DNA of 64,000 bases from Mycolicibacterium madagascariense (GTDB lineage Bacteria; Actinomycetota; Actinomycetes; Mycobacteriales; Mycobacteriaceae), in contig NZ_AP022610.1 of NCBI RefSeq assembly GCF_010729665.1, positions 4,836,001 through 4,900,000 on the forward strand, given 5' to 3'. The notes beneath the pieces were generated by a model. The model was not told the DNA's origin. It ran no database searches and saw only the letters and a list, made by a program, of their open reading frames with translations. Within the stretch, counting starts at the first letter, position 1; each line of letters starts with the position of its first letter. The position numbers were made by a program, and so were the translations under genes. Positions 40,266 to 50,351 of this stretch are shown here, in pieces.

Positions 40266-40271
40266 ACTCTA
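40266..40271 (-). promoter_or_regulatory. -10 box of LLM gene, leaderless
   Basis: TAGAGT on the minus strand, 7 nt before ATG 40258. The rest of the gap to 40553 is GC-rich, with GCTCGC/GCGAGC arms at 40342-40383 and no gene. Confidence 0.5.
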
Positions 40272-40553
40272 GGCGACGCGACCGCACCAGAACCTGTCGT
40301 TGGGCGGTGCATCACCGTAGTGTCGAAGCTGGAGTAACCGTGCTCGCGGCCGCCGGGTACCGGCCGGGCCGCCGAGTGCGAGCGTTGCCGTCGCCTCCGG
40401 GGTGACGCTCGGCGACGTTGCCCGTGCTGGTCGAGCGGGCTCTGCGCGGCCCGACCCCGGTGCGGACCCGAATGACGCAAGGGGTGAAACGGTGAATGGA
40501 AAGATGTGCGAACGCCAGCGTCACCGCGGGGGCCATGGAGAGGAAACGGGCAC

Positions 40554-41285
40554 GTGAAGGAACGCTACGAACGACTGGCGGCCGCGTTCGTCACGCTGGC
40601 CGACACCCTGGTCGCCGACTATGACGTCGTCGAGTTGGCGCAGCAGCTGATCGACAGCTCGATGTCGCTCCTGCCCATCAAGGCCGCGGGCATCCTGCTC
40701 GGCGACGCCAAGGGCGAGCTGCACGTCTTCGCCTCCAGCAGCGAGCAATCCAGGTTGCTCGAGCTCCTGCAGGTGGAGGCCGACGTCGGACCGTGTCTGG
40801 ACGCCTACCGCAGCGGGGTCGCGGTGCTCGCCGACGATCTCGTCGAACACACCGCGCAGTGGCCGGCGTTCGTGGAGCGTGCCGGAGAGTACGAATTCCG
40901 GGCGGTCGCCGCTTTGCCCCTGCGGCTGCGGACCGAACGGGTCGGTGCCCTGAACCTGTTCCTCGACACGGAGGGTCCACTGGCGAACGAGGATCTCGCG
41001 GTGGGCCAGGCGCTTGCCGACGTCGCGACGATCGGCATCCTGCACCAGCGGGTGCTCTCGAGATCCGAGGTCGTCAACCAGCAATTGCAGACGGCGTTGA
41101 ACACCCGGCTGATCATCGAGCAGGCCAAGGGCGTGCTGGCCGAACGCGGTGCCGTCGACATGGACCGCGCCTTCAATCTCCTGCGTTCCCATGCCCGTAG
41201 GACCAACCGGCGGCTCGCCGATCTGGCTCGCGACGTGGTCGACGGCGCCGATACGACGGCGGTGCTCAGCGCGGCTGCGGAGTAG
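40554..41285 (+). CDS. GAF-ANTAR signalling protein
   Basis: A 243-aa protein. Residues about 20-165 are a GAF sensory domain (AAGILLGDAKGELHVFASSSE...VGPCLDAYRSG...ALPLRLRTERVGALNLF). Residues about 180-235 are an ANTAR RNA-binding domain (LNTRLIIEQAKGVLAERGAVDMDRAFNLLRSHARRTNRRLADLA). ANTAR proteins bind paired hairpins in nascent mRNA and prevent termination. No histidine kinase is adjacent, so the GAF domain probably senses directly. GTG 40554 has GGAGAGGA at 40537-40544. Confidence 0.92.
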   Translation: MKERYERLAAAFVTLADTLVADYDVVELAQQLIDSSMSLLPIKAAGILLGDAKGELHVFASSSEQSRLLELLQVEADVGPCLDAYRSGVAVLADDLVEHTAQWPAFVERAGEYEFRAVAALPLRLRTERVGALNLFLDTEGPLANEDLAVGQALADVATIGILHQRVLSRSEVVNQQLQTALNTRLIIEQAKGVLAERGAVDMDRAFNLLRSHARRTNRRLADLARDVVDGADTTAVLSAAAE

Positions 41286-41358
41286 CCCCATCTCACCCAT
41301 CTCACCTCAGCCGCCGTCACACCGGGGCCGCTCGATCACGCGTCGGGCCTCCCCGGCC

Positions 41359-41718
41359 ATGACGTTGCTGCACGGGCTTACCGCGCTGCCGGTCCTCGAA
41401 TGGATGGACGTGCCCGTTCTGGGATTGGCTCGAGACGGCACGATCGTGTTCGCCAACTGGGCGTTCGCGGACATGTTGGGGCACACCCCGGAGCTCGTGC
41501 TGACCCTGACCTATCCCGAGATCTTTGGGCCCGTCACCGACGGGCGATCACCCATCGCCGCGATGCAGGACAACGCCGATCACGTCGTGCAGCTGGCGCA
41601 CCTCGACGGCACGGCCGTGCAGGCCAAGGTCGGCGGCACCCTGGTGGTCGCCGAGGACGAGTTGGCGTTGACGTCGTTCGACGACATCACCGAGCAGTTC
41701 TGGGTCGAGGAGCTCTAG
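41359..41718 (+). CDS. PAS-domain protein
   Basis: A 119-aa stand-alone PAS sensor. It has the VPVLGLARDGTIVFANWAFADMLGHTPE opening and the TLVVAEDELALTSFDDITE closing strand, and no output domain. It lies 73 nt after the GAF-ANTAR gene on the same strand, so the two may act together. No ribosome site is obvious before ATG 41359. Cofactor, if any, unknown. Confidence 0.8.
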   Translation: MTLLHGLTALPVLEWMDVPVLGLARDGTIVFANWAFADMLGHTPELVLTLTYPEIFGPVTDGRSPIAAMQDNADHVVQLAHLDGTAVQAKVGGTLVVAEDELALTSFDDITEQFWVEEL

Positions 41719-41732
41719 GAGCGCCCAACGCA

Positions 41733-41766
41733 AAAGTCCCCGAAACGCCGTTGTTCCGGGGACTTT
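41733..41766. terminator. bidirectional terminator between PAS gene and fadB
   Basis: Perfect 10-bp stem AAAGTCCCCG / CGGGGACTTT with a 14-nt loop. The ends of the stem give A- and T-tracts on both strands. Confidence 0.8.
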
Positions 41767-41781
41767 CGCGCGAGCCGTCGA

Positions 41782-43926
41782 CTAGGTGAGCGACGCCGGC
41801 GGTTCGAAGCGCTCGCCGTAGCGGGCGGCCAGCTCCTTGGCGCGAGTCACGAAGGCCTCCTTGCCAATTCCCGCCGGCCCTTCGTAGCCGACGATGAACT
41901 GCGCGGAGCCACCCGTCCACGGCGGGAAGCCGATGCCCATGATCGAGCCGATGTTGGCGTCCGCGGTGGTCGTCAACACGCCCTCGTCGATGCACTTCTG
42001 GGTCTCGAGCGCCTCGGCGAACAGCATTCGGTCGATCATGTCCTGCAGTGGGATCTCGGTGCTGCCTGAGTTGAAGGTGTCCTTCAGACCCGACCACAGC
42101 CCAACGCGCTTGCCGTCGGCGTACTCGTAGAAGCCCGCGCCCTTGAGCCGCGACGGGCGACCGATCTCGATCATCTTCTCGACGACCGCCTCGGCGGGAT
42201 GCGGCTCGTAGGTGCCGCCCGCGTCCTCGACACCCTTGCGCGATGCGACGGCGATCTTGTGCATCAGCTCGAGGTTGAGCTCGTCGGACAGCTGCAGCGG
42301 GGGCGCGGGGTAGCCGGCCTGGCTACCGGCCTGCTCGATGCTCGCCGGCGCGACGCCCTCGCCCAGCATGGCGAGCGCCTCGTTGACGAACGTGCCGATG
42401 ACGCGGCTGGTGAAGAAGCCACGGCTGTCGTTGACGACGATCGGGGTCTTGCCGATGGCCAGCGTGTAGTCGAACACGCGGGCCAACGCCTCGTCAGATG
42501 TCTTCTCGCCCTTGATGATCTCGACGAGCGGCATCTTGTCGACCGGTGAGAAGAAGTGGATGCCGATGAAGTCGTCCTGACGCTTCACGCCGGTCGCCAG
42601 CTCGGTGATCGGCAGCGTCGAGGTGTTCGACCCGAGCAGCGCGTTGGGCTCGACGATGTCCTCGATCTCCTGGAACACCGAGTGCTTCAACTCGACCGAC
42701 TCGAACACCGCCTCGATGACGAAGTCGACGCCCGCGAAGTCGGCCGGATCGGCGCTCGGCGTGATCCGAGCCAGCAGCTCGTCGCTCTTCTCCTGCGTCG
42801 TGCGCCCACGCTCGAGCGCCTTGGCCTCGAGCTTCTCGGAGTAGCCCTTGCCCCTCTCGGCGGCCTCGAGGCTGACGTCCTTGAGCACGACGTCGAATCC
42901 GGCCTTGGCCGAGACGTAGGCGATGCCGGCGCCCATCATGCCCGCGCCGAGCACGCCGATCTTGGTGATCGGCGTCTTGCCGATCCCGTCGGGCCGCGAC
43001 CCACCGGAGTTGATCGACTGCAGGTCCAGGAAGAACGCCTGGATCATGTTCTTGGCGACCTGGCCCGTGACGAGCTGGGTGAAGTAGCGGCTCTCGATGC
43101 GGCTGGCGGTGTCGAAGTCGACCTGCGCGCCCTCGACCGCGGCGTCGAGGATGGCGCGCGGTGCGGGCATCGGCGCACCCTTGAGCTGCTTCTTCAGCAG
43201 TGCGGGGAACGACGGCAGGATGCCGGCCAGACCGGGCGATGACGGCGTGCCGCCGGGCATCTTGTAACCCTTCTGATCCCAGGGCTGCGTGTGCGCGTCG
43301 GGGTTGGCCTTGATCCACGCCTTGGCGGCGGGCACCAATTCCTCGACGGAGCCGACGAGTTCGTCGACCAGACCGGTGTCCTTGGCCTTGGCGGGCTTGA
43401 ATCGCGTGCCCTGGCTGAGGATCTCCATGAACGCCTTCTGGATGCCGAACATGCGTACGGTGCGGGTGACGCCACCGCCGCCGGGCAGCAGGCCGAGCGT
43501 GACCTCGGGCAGGCCGATCTGGCTACCCTTCACGTCGGCGGCGATGCGGTGGTTGCACGCCAGCGCGATCTCGAGGCCACCGCCGAGTGCCGCGCCGTTG
43601 ATGGCGGCCACGACGGGCTTCTCCAGCTTCTCCAGCTTGCGCAGATCGGCCTTGACGGCCTCCACCATGTCGAACGCCTCACCGGCATTCTCGGGGCCGA
43701 GGGTGATCATGCCCTTCAGGTCGCCGCCGGCGAAGAACGTCTTCTTGGCGCTGGTGATGACGACGCCGGTGATCGAATCCGCTTCGGCGACAAGGCGTTC
43801 GACGGCCTTCTGCATGGACTGCTGGTAGTGCTCGTTCATCACGTTGGCCGACCCGGTCGGGTCGTCCAGCGTCAGCGTGACGATGCCGTCGGCATCCTGG
43901 TCCCAGTGAATCGTGTTCTCTGCCAT
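41782..43926 (-). CDS. fadB: Fatty-acid oxidation complex alpha subunit FadB
   Basis: A 714-aa bifunctional beta-oxidation enzyme. Residues about 1-190 are an enoyl-CoA hydratase domain (NGAALGGGLEIALACNHRIAA and GLPEVTLGLLPGGGGVTRT, with the catalytic Glu). From about 335 comes a 3-hydroxyacyl-CoA dehydrogenase, with NAD motif GVLGAGMMGAGIAYVSAKAG, catalytic His in IGIHFFSPVDKMPLVE and a C-terminal helical domain (GFPPWTGG). With FadA it forms a trifunctional complex, as for the M. tuberculosis Rv0860/Rv0859 pair. It begins 2 nt after the fadA stop. Confidence 0.97.
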   Translation of the reverse strand: MAENTIHWDQDADGIVTLTLDDPTGSANVMNEHYQQSMQKAVERLVAEADSITGVVITSAKKTFFAGGDLKGMITLGPENAGEAFDMVEAVKADLRKLEKLEKPVVAAINGAALGGGLEIALACNHRIAADVKGSQIGLPEVTLGLLPGGGGVTRTVRMFGIQKAFMEILSQGTRFKPAKAKDTGLVDELVGSVEELVPAAKAWIKANPDAHTQPWDQKGYKMPGGTPSSPGLAGILPSFPALLKKQLKGAPMPAPRAILDAAVEGAQVDFDTASRIESRYFTQLVTGQVAKNMIQAFFLDLQSINSGGSRPDGIGKTPITKIGVLGAGMMGAGIAYVSAKAGFDVVLKDVSLEAAERGKGYSEKLEAKALERGRTTQEKSDELLARITPSADPADFAGVDFVIEAVFESVELKHSVFQEIEDIVEPNALLGSNTSTLPITELATGVKRQDDFIGIHFFSPVDKMPLVEIIKGEKTSDEALARVFDYTLAIGKTPIVVNDSRGFFTSRVIGTFVNEALAMLGEGVAPASIEQAGSQAGYPAPPLQLSDELNLELMHKIAVASRKGVEDAGGTYEPHPAEAVVEKMIEIGRPSRLKGAGFYEYADGKRVGLWSGLKDTFNSGSTEIPLQDMIDRMLFAEALETQKCIDEGVLTTTADANIGSIMGIGFPPWTGGSAQFIVGYEGPAGIGKEAFVTRAKELAARYGERFEPPASLT

Positions 43927-43928
43927 GA

Positions 43929-45140
<1,212 letters not shown>

Positions 45141-45191
45141 GGTGGATTCCTCTTCTTGGTGATGGGGGAGGCGCCAGTAACCGAAGAATAT

Positions 45192-45225
45192 CAGCGCCTC
45201 CCAACCGGCTGGTTGGGAGGCGCTG
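45192..45225 (-). terminator. 15-bp perfect hairpin terminator after OYE gene
   Basis: CAGCGCCTCCCAACC (45192-45206), a four-base loop GGCT, and the exact complement at 45211-45225. It begins about 28 nt beyond the OYE stop and isolates that gene from fadA. Confidence 0.85.
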
Positions 45226-45252
45226 TTGGGGGGCTGTCGAGGGGCTCACCCC

Positions 45253-46359
45253 TCAGGCCGAGCGGGACTCCTCCACCTCGGCCAGCGTCGGGTAGTCGAC
45301 GTAGCCGACGGGTCCCGGCGTGTAGAACGTCGCCACGTCGGGCTCGTTGAGCTCGGCCCCGACGATGAGCCGATCGATGAGGTCGGGGTTGGCGAGGAAC
45401 GGGCGGCCCACGGCGGCCGCGCTGATCGCGCCCCACTCGGCGAAGCTCTCCAGCTGGCAAAAGTCGGTGTCGATCTCGCGGCCGGTGTTCAGCACGAAGG
45501 TGCCCGACCAGATCGCGCGGATCGCGCCGAACGTCTCGGCGGTCGGGTCGATCAGCACGTGCAGGTAGGCGATCCCGAGCGGCGCGATCCGATCCAGCAG
45601 CGCCTGGTAGACGCCGACGACGTCGTTCTCGCGCATGTCTGCGGCCGTGCCGCCGGGCGAGATGCGCAGGCCCACCCGACCGGCGCCGATCTCGTCGGCG
45701 ACGGCCTCGACGATCTCGGCGGTGAGCCGGGCCCGGTTCTCCGACGAGCCGCCGTAGGCGTCGGTGCGCTGATTCACGACGTCGGACTGGAACTCGTGCA
45801 GCAGGTAGCCGTTGGCGCCGTGGATCTCCACGCCATCCATGCCGGCGTCGACGGCGCGCCGGGCCGCCGCGCGGAACTGGTCGACGATCGCGGGCAGCTC
45901 GTCGGTGCGCAGCGCCCTCGGCACCGGGAGCGGCTTCTTGCCCGACGGGGTGTGTGCGGACATGTTGGCGGCAATCGCCGACGGCGCGACGGTCTCGGTG
46001 CCGCTGATGTCGGGATGACCCATGCGGCCGACGTGCCACAGCTGCACGAACATCGATCCGCCCTCGGCGTGCACCGCCTCGGCGATCTGCGCCCACTTCG
46101 CCTGGTGGCCGTCGGTGTGGATGCCGGGCGTGTTGACGTAGGCGCCGTTGGCTCCGGCCGACACGGCGGTCGCCTCGGAGATGATCAGGCCCGCCGCGGC
46201 GCGCTGGGCGTAGTACCGCACGGCCAGATCCGACGGCGTGCCGTCGGCGTGGGCACGCGAGCGAGTCAGCGGTGCCATGAATAGCCGGTTCCGTGCCGGG
46301 ACGTCCCCGACCCGAATCGGCTTCAGCAGGGTCGCGTCGTGATCGAAGGTGAAGGCCAC
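45253..46359 (-). CDS. Old Yellow Enzyme / alkene reductase (NemA-like)
   Basis: A 368-aa FMN-dependent NAD(P)H:flavin oxidoreductase reducing activated alkenes, nitro compounds or quinones. Landmarks are NRLFMAPLTRSRA, GLIISEATAVSAG, QLWHVGRMGHPD, GVEIHGANGYLLHEFQS (substrate-binding His and Asn) and NQRTDAYGGSSENRARL (proton-donor Tyr). The GTG at 46359 gives the standard N-terminus. It is divergent from dapC and isolated by its own terminator. Physiological substrate unknown. Confidence 0.94.
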   Translation of the reverse strand: MAFTFDHDATLLKPIRVGDVPARNRLFMAPLTRSRAHADGTPSDLAVRYYAQRAAAGLIISEATAVSAGANGAYVNTPGIHTDGHQAKWAQIAEAVHAEGGSMFVQLWHVGRMGHPDISGTETVAPSAIAANMSAHTPSGKKPLPVPRALRTDELPAIVDQFRAAARRAVDAGMDGVEIHGANGYLLHEFQSDVVNQRTDAYGGSSENRARLTAEIVEAVADEIGAGRVGLRISPGGTAADMRENDVVGVYQALLDRIAPLGIAYLHVLIDPTAETFGAIRAIWSGTFVLNTGREIDTDFCQLESFAEWGAISAAAVGRPFLANPDLIDRLIVGAELNEPDVATFYTPGPVGYVDYPTLAEVEESRSA

Positions 46360-46401
46360 GCCGCTGTCAGCGCGGATGGGGGGTCATTCATTCCCGGTCA
46401 C

Positions 46402-46407
46402 TAGGCT
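46402..46407 (+). promoter_or_regulatory. -10 box of dapC, leaderless
   Basis: TAGGCT, 8 nt, ATG 46416, without a Shine-Dalgarno sequence. Confidence 0.5.
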
Positions 46408-46415
46408 CGACGGCC

Positions 46416-47615
46416 ATGACGAAGTCCCGTGTCGCCGGTGGCCCGGCTCCGGTTGCCCGGCTCCAGCCCTATGCGGTGACGATCTTCGCGGAGATGTCGG
46501 CGTTGGCCGCGCGCATCGGGGCGGTGAACCTCGGCCAGGGCTTCCCCGACGAGGACGGGCCCGAGCCGATGCTGCGGACGGCGGAGCAGGCGATCGCCGA
46601 CGGGATCAACCAATATCCGCCGGGGCCAGGCATTCCGGCGCTGCGCCAGGCGATCGCCGCGCAGCGGCAACGCCGCCACGGCATCACCTACGACCCCGAC
46701 ACCGAGGTGCTGGTCACCGTCGGGGCCACGGAGGCGATCGCGGCGGCCGTCATCGGGCTCGTCGAACCGGGCTCCGACGTCCTGCTGATCGAACCGTTCT
46801 ACGACTCCTACTCGCCGGTGATCGCCATGGCGGGCAGTCATCGCGTCGCGGTGCCACTCGTCCGGGACGGGCGGGGCTTCGCGATCGACGTCGATGCCCT
46901 GCGCGCCGCCGTCACTCCCCGCACCCGGGCGCTCATCGTCAACTCGCCGCACAACCCGACCGGCATGGTCGCCTCCTATGCCGAGTTGGCGGCCATCGCC
47001 GAACTGGCGGTCGAGAAGGACCTGCTGGTGATCACCGACGAGGTGTACGAGGCGCTGGTCTTCGACGGCAGGACTCACCTCCCGCTGGCCGGCTACCCGG
47101 GCATGGCGGAGCGGACGATCACCATCTCCAGCGCGGCGAAGATGTTCAACGTCACCGGCTGGAAGATCGGCTGGGCCTGCGGACCCGCGCCACTCATCGC
47201 CGGGGTGCGGGCGGCCAAGCAATTCCTCACCTACGTCGGCGGAGCCCCCTTCCAGCCCGCCGTCGCCGAGGCGCTAGACCACGAGGACGCGTGGACGGTG
47301 ACCCTGCGAGAGTCGTTCCAGCGCAGGCGCAATCGACTGTCGAGCGCCCTGTCCGACATCGGCTTCGACGTCCTCGACAGCGTCGGCACCTACTTCCTGT
47401 GCGCCGATCCCCGCCCGCTCGGGTACACCGACAGCACGACGTTCTGCGCCGAACTGCCCGAGCGCGCCGGCGTCGCAGCCATCCCGATGTCGGCGTTCTG
47501 CGACCCCGACTCGCCGCACCTCGGCGACTGGAATCACCTGGTGCGCTTCGCCTTCTGCAAGCGCGACGACACCATGGAGGAGGCCATCAGGCGGCTTCAG
47601 GTGCTCAAGGGCTAG
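46416..47615 (+). CDS. dapC: PLP aminotransferase, DapC-like (Rv0858c type)
   Basis: A 399-aa class I/II aminotransferase. It has NLGQGFPDEDGPEPM, NSPHNPTGM, ITDEVYEALVFDG and the Schiff-base segment SSAAKMFNVTGWKIGW (Lys about 238). The M. tuberculosis orthologue is annotated as N-succinyldiaminopimelate aminotransferase of lysine/peptidoglycan synthesis. Closely related enzymes act on kynurenine or glutamine, so specificity is probable rather than certain. CTAG overlap with the convergent YhgE gene. Confidence 0.88.
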   Translation: MTKSRVAGGPAPVARLQPYAVTIFAEMSALAARIGAVNLGQGFPDEDGPEPMLRTAEQAIADGINQYPPGPGIPALRQAIAAQRQRRHGITYDPDTEVLVTVGATEAIAAAVIGLVEPGSDVLLIEPFYDSYSPVIAMAGSHRVAVPLVRDGRGFAIDVDALRAAVTPRTRALIVNSPHNPTGMVASYAELAAIAELAVEKDLLVITDEVYEALVFDGRTHLPLAGYPGMAERTITISSAAKMFNVTGWKIGWACGPAPLIAGVRAAKQFLTYVGGAPFQPAVAEALDHEDAWTVTLRESFQRRRNRLSSALSDIGFDVLDSVGTYFLCADPRPLGYTDSTTFCAELPERAGVAAIPMSAFCDPDSPHLGDWNHLVRFAFCKRDDTMEEAIRRLQVLKG

Positions 47616-49621
47616 ACCTCGATCGGCGGACGAAGTCGCTCCATCGTGTACTGCCGGTTGCGTCTGGCCGCCAGCGCGCTGGCCGTCAACGACACCGCGA
47701 GCACCCCGACCAGCACGACGATCGACACCCACAGCCGGGTCTCGACGCCTCCGGCCGTCAGCTCGCGCAACCCGTTGACCGCGTAGGTCATCGGATCGAA
47801 CGGGTGGATGAGCTGGAAGGGCTTCGCGGTGGTCTCCACCGGATAGATGCCGCCGGAGGACACCAGCTGAATCATCAGGAACGCCAGCGTGACCACGCGC
47901 CCGACGGCCACGCCGAAGACGGCGTTGAACGCCTGGATCATCGCCAGGAAGGTCGCCGACACCAGGAGCAGGAACGCGATGGTGCCGACGGCGTACCTGG
48001 CGTGCAGTCCCACCCCGAAGTGGACGACGACGTACATGACCACCACCTGGCAGGCGGCCACCGTCAGCGCGGGCCAGTAGGACGCGAGCACCACGCGCAG
48101 CGCACCGAGGCCGCCCACGATGGGGCGAGACTGCAACGGCGTCAACAACATCCAAATGATGAGCGTGCCGATGAACAGCGCGAGCGGAAGGAAGAACGGC
48201 GCGAAGCCCGTACCGAACGTCGGAGCTTCGTTGGCGGTAGCCTGCCTCGTCACCACGGGACTGGCGACCGTCTTGGCGATGGCGGTGCGCTGCTGGTCGT
48301 TAAGCGTCGGGAGTTGCGCAGCCCCCTTGTCGAGTCCGTCGGCGAGCTGGCGGGAGCCGTCGCTGAGCTGCTGCGTACCCGCGGCCAGCTGATGGGCGCC
48401 CCCGGCGAGTCGGCGGCCACCGTCGGTCAGCTTCACCAGTCCGGCCTCGAGTGTGGCTGCGCCACCGTCGAGTTGGGCGGCACCGTCGCGCAACCGTACG
48501 ACGTCGGCCTTCAGCTGCCCGTTCAACGTCTGCGTGAGCAGTTGTCGCGCTTGGCTATTCGGGTCGCCGAATTCGGCCTCGAGCTGTCGGGCGTTCTCAC
48601 CGATCCGCGTCAGGCCGTCGTGGGTCGTCGGATCGAGACCCTCGGAGTTCAGGATCTTCTGCGCTCCCCCCAGCACCTCGCCGAGACCCCGTGCCGACGG
48701 ATCGGCGTTGGCCTGCAGACCGCCGACCACCTGATCGACGATCCCGGCTGCCAACTGGTGGTCTACGTTCAGCGCGGCGATCCGGTCACTCGCCGTCGCG
48801 ACCCCGTCACTGATCCGCGCGGCGAGAGCGGCGACGTCGTCGGGGTTCAGATCGAGCCGCTGGACCCGGTCCAGGGCGTCGACCAACGGGCCGGTCGACT
48901 TCCCGATGCCCGTGGACAGCTGGTGGGCGCCCGCGGCCAGCGCCGCCGAGCCGGAGCGGGCCGTCGCCAGACCACTGGCGAGTGTGTCTGCGCCACTGGC
49001 CAATTGGTGGGACCCGTCGTTGGCGGTGGTCAGTCCGGCGGCGAGTTGGTCGGCCCCGTTGGCGGCCTTCTTGATGCCGTCCCCGGCGGCGGTGAGCCCT
49101 ATCAGCACCTTGCCGATGACCTGCTCGCCGACGCGGGCGTTGACCTGGTTGAGCACCTCGCGCGACGCGTTCTGCCCGATCACCGAGGCCAGATAGTTGT
49201 TGGCGTCGTCGAAGTCGAAGCGGATCTCGGCCTGGCGGGGATGGGGCGTCGCGGGAGATGCGATGGCCTCGCTGAAGTCGGCGGGCAGCGTGACGGAGAA
49301 GTACGTCTTGCCCGCCCTGACGGAGTTCGCAGCGTCGGCCGCCGACATCGGACGCAGATCGAGTTGGCGGGACTGCAGCAGGGCGGTGGCGACCTCGTCG
49401 CCTGCGCGCAGGGGCTGCCCCTGGACGACGGCACCCTGGTCCTCGTTGACCAGTGCGACCGGCACCCGGTCCACGGCGGCGAAGGGATTCCAGAACGCCC
49501 ACAGGTACATCGCCCCGTACAGCAGGGGCAGCAGGACGATCGTGACCAGCGCCACGCGCGGCAGAACGCCGCGCGAATAGCGCTTCAGGTCGGTGCCCAG
49601 CGACAGTGCGGCAAGCATCAT
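47612..49621 (-). CDS. YhgE/Pip-family membrane protein
   Basis: A 669-aa membrane protein. One N-terminal helix is at about 22-44 and about five C-terminal helices run from about 470 to 640, flanking a large external region (about 60-460). The external region has repeated small-residue heptads such as GADQLAAGL, GAHQLSTG and GAAQLDGG, predicted to form long coiled coils. This is the Pip/YhgE architecture (phage-receptor and ESX-export-type proteins in Gram-positives; ABC-2-like permease ends). Its ATG overlaps the stop of a degenerate ATPase gene, suggesting a two-component complex. Substrate unknown. Confidence 0.88.
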   Translation of the reverse strand: MMLAALSLGTDLKRYSRGVLPRVALVTIVLLPLLYGAMYLWAFWNPFAAVDRVPVALVNEDQGAVVQGQPLRAGDEVATALLQSRQLDLRPMSAADAANSVRAGKTYFSVTLPADFSEAIASPATPHPRQAEIRFDFDDANNYLASVIGQNASREVLNQVNARVGEQVIGKVLIGLTAAGDGIKKAANGADQLAAGLTTANDGSHQLASGADTLASGLATARSGSAALAAGAHQLSTGIGKSTGPLVDALDRVQRLDLNPDDVAALAARISDGVATASDRIAALNVDHQLAAGIVDQVVGGLQANADPSARGLGEVLGGAQKILNSEGLDPTTHDGLTRIGENARQLEAEFGDPNSQARQLLTQTLNGQLKADVVRLRDGAAQLDGGAATLEAGLVKLTDGGRRLAGGAHQLAAGTQQLSDGSRQLADGLDKGAAQLPTLNDQQRTAIAKTVASPVVTRQATANEAPTFGTGFAPFFLPLALFIGTLIIWMLLTPLQSRPIVGGLGALRVVLASYWPALTVAACQVVVMYVVVHFGVGLHARYAVGTIAFLLLVSATFLAMIQAFNAVFGVAVGRVVTLAFLMIQLVSSGGIYPVETTAKPFQLIHPFDPMTYAVNGLRELTAGGVETRLWVSIVVLVGVLAVSLTASALAARRNRQYTMERLRPPIEV

Positions 49622-50304
49622 TCCCCACCCTTCTCATCGACCGACACCTGTACTCGGACACCAAGACCCGGCGGCACCGCATTCGCGGACGCGGTGACGA
49701 CGGTCTGCCGTTCGCCGAGCGCGACCAGTCGGCGCACCAGTTCGGCGCGACTCGCGTCCTCGTCCACCTGATCGAGGCTGCCCACCACCAGCAACGGCGG
49801 GGTGGCCGTGTTGGCCAAGGAGATGCGCAGCAGCAGCGCGTCGAGCTCGGTCAGTTCGTCGACGTAGGCGTTCAGCGCGGGCAGCGGCAGCGGGCCGAAC
49901 ACCGGAGCGCACACGCGCGTCAGATCGCCGGCGTCGGCTCGGCGCACCCGGCGATACCACGGGGCGTCCCAACGCATCTGCTCGGTGAGGAGGTCACCGA
50001 CGGTGACGGAATCGGATACGCCGTCGAGGTCCTCGACACCGGCGAGCGCGCTGCGCCCGAAGATCGCCGGCGCGCGGGTCTGCCCCATGACGTCGAGCGT
50101 TCCGCTCGTCGGTGTCATCCGGCCGGCCAGCGTCGCGAGGAGCGCGGTGGCACCCGAACCGGGCGTCACCGTCAGCACGGTGAGCCCACCGCGCGCCACC
50201 TCCAGATCGAGGGGCCCGTACACCGGCCCCCACGGACCTCGCACCGCGAGGGCACGCGCGACGATCGCGGGAGGTTCCGGTTCGACGATCTCGGGCTCCG
50301 TCAC
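49618..50304 (-). CDS. Degenerate ABC-type ATPase partner of YhgE
   Basis: A 228-aa protein with ABC-ATPase fold remnants. A Walker A-like TPGSGATALLATLAG (about 45-60) lacks the invariant Lys. A Walker B-like region, PPLLVVGSLDQVDED (about 175), lacks the usual acidic pair. No LSGGQ is recognisable. Hydrolysis is therefore doubtful and a regulatory role more likely. GTG 50304 was chosen because TTGGAT lies 6 nt upstream; TTG 50316 is an alternative. The stop overlaps the YhgE ATG (ATGA). Confidence 0.75.
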   Translation of the reverse strand: MTEPEIVEPEPPAIVARALAVRGPWGPVYGPLDLEVARGGLTVLTVTPGSGATALLATLAGRMTPTSGTLDVMGQTRAPAIFGRSALAGVEDLDGVSDSVTVGDLLTEQMRWDAPWYRRVRRADAGDLTRVCAPVFGPLPLPALNAYVDELTELDALLLRISLANTATPPLLVVGSLDQVDEDASRAELVRRLVALGERQTVVTASANAVPPGLGVRVQVSVDEKGGE

Positions 50305-50351
50305 GGAGCCATCCAAGCACGTCCGGGGTTCGCGCGGAGCGGCCCGACGGG

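Noticed and set aside
40342..40383. GCTCGC/GCGAGC hairpin in the gap before the GAF-ANTAR gene
   Set aside because: In a very GC-rich gap, 6-bp arms are expected by chance, and it does not resemble the paired hexaloop hairpins bound by ANTAR proteins.
46349..49771. 1,140-codon open frame on the plus strand across dapC and antisense to the YhgE gene
   Set aside because: It is a high-GC shadow frame, Arg/Gly/Ala-rich with no domains. dapC (plus) and YhgE (minus) account for the coding signal and have clear family motifs.
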